NCBI GenBank assembly: GCA_002293615.1
Contig: DBDN01000004.1
Span: 10,950-18,214, forward strand
Length of the DNA stretch: 7,265 bases
From: Betaproteobacteria bacterium UBA931
GTDB lineage: Bacteria; Pseudomonadota; Gammaproteobacteria; Burkholderiales; Casimicrobiaceae
Direction of reading: 5' to 3'
In this document: piece by piece, positions 6,713-7,265 of the stretch
Layout of the letters: each line of letters begins with the position of its first letter
Numbering within the stretch: position 1 is the stretch's first letter
Translations under genes and position numbers: made by a program
The notes under the pieces: generated by a model
The model's input: only the letters and a program-made list of their open reading frames with translations
Told to the model about the DNA's origin: nothing
Database searches by the model: none

Positions 6713-7265
6713 ATGAATACCCATCACATTATTTCCGTTTCCTGCAAAGTTTTTACGAATACTCTGATCGGTGTGGCCGCTTTTTGGCTGGTATCAACGA
6801 AAGTGTCCGCCGCGGCTTTTGCACTCCAGGAGCAAAGCGGCAGCGGCCTTGGAACGGCCTTTGCCGGCCCTGCCGAAGCGGCGGACGCATCGTCGATGTA
6901 CACCAACCCGGCAACGTTGGCAAAACGTAAATCCATCCAAATCGTCGGCGCCATGCACATTGCGACTCCATCGATGAAATTCAAGAACCAGGGCAGCGCC
7001 GCCGCTTTCAATCAACGCAACATCGGCGGCAACGGCGGCGATGCCGGTTCCATCAATCTGCTGGGCAACCTTTATATCGCGGTTCCCATTAACGAGCGTT
7101 GGACGTTCGGATTAGGCAACGGCGCACCGTTCGGCCTGGTTTCCAAATACGATCGCCATTGGGCGGGACGTTATCTTGCCGTTGAATCCAACGTCAAATC
7201 ATTCAACGTCAATCCGGCTGTTTCATTCCAGATTTCCGACAATCTCAGCGTCGGCCTTGGACTGA
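6713..7265 (+). CDS. fadL: FadL/OmpP1/TodX family outer-membrane transporter, 3' end cut by window edge
   Basis: Long-chain fatty acids or other hydrophobic compounds cross the outer membrane through these 14-stranded barrels with an N-terminal hatch. The open frame gives 184 residues out of a usual 400-450. Seen: a signal peptide (hydrophobic stretch TLIGVAAFWLVS at 17-28, cleavage probably after A33 or A34) followed by the family N-terminus AFALQEQSGSGLGTAFAGPA (35-54), comparable to AGFQLNEFSSSGLG of E. coli FadL. The conserved NPA is at 65-67. Further on come alternating barrel-like strands: INLLGNLYIAVPINERWTFG, GAPFGLVSKYDRHWAGRYLA and SFNVNPAVSFQISDNLSVGL. The GLVSKYD--WAGRY segment is typical of this family. 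It is last in the visible order ligase, thioesterase, channel, which supports fatty acids as the substrate, though FadL relatives also carry aromatic hydrocarbons. The symbol rests on this context. Confidence 0.9.
   Translation, partial: MNTHHIISVSCKVFTNTLIGVAAFWLVSTKVSAAAFALQEQSGSGLGTAFAGPAEAADASSMYTNPATLAKRKSIQIVGAMHIATPSMKFKNQGSAAAFNQRNIGGNGGDAGSINLLGNLYIAVPINERWTFGLGNGAPFGLVSKYDRHWAGRYLAVESNVKSFNVNPAVSFQISDNLSVGLGL

Overview
The window looks like chromosomal DNA of a Gram-negative proteobacterium. FadL is an outer-membrane protein, and RF2, LysS, FadD and YciA all read as proteobacterial. The prfB-lysS pair and the style of the TPR lipoprotein-like neighbour fit a betaproteobacterium best. 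That placement is an inference from recalled family features, not from a search.

Left part (1-1330, minus strand): a secreted or periplasmic TPR protein, followed 17 nt later by the first half of a purine nucleoside permease (NUP) family protein that runs off the left edge. Between 1331 and 1418 lies a short divergent promoter region with overlapping -10-like elements for the two directions.

Middle (1419-4076, plus strand): prfB, encoding release factor 2 with a complete +1 programmed frameshift site (full product 367 aa from two frames), then lysS (class II lysyl-tRNA synthetase, 505 aa) after a 35-nt gap. This is a translation operon.

The 511-nt stretch 4077-4587 is AT-rich and contains no convincing gene. 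Its right end holds candidate promoters and a long leader hairpin just before the next ribosome binding site.

Right part (4588-7265, plus strand): a compact fatty-acid module. fadD (long-chain acyl-CoA ligase, 562 aa) overlaps by 4 nt a YciA-type acyl-CoA thioesterase (131 aa), which is followed 44 nt later by the start of a FadL-type outer-membrane fatty-acid channel cut by the right edge. Together they would bring in long-chain fatty acids, activate them to CoA thioesters and release part of the acyl-CoA again.

I see no mobile element, CRISPR array, tRNA, rRNA or clearly new multi-gene system. The most interesting items are the RF2 recoding site, the fadD leader hairpin with a small ORF running through it, the thioesterase inside a fatty-acid uptake operon, and the signal-less NUP protein behind a TPR protein.
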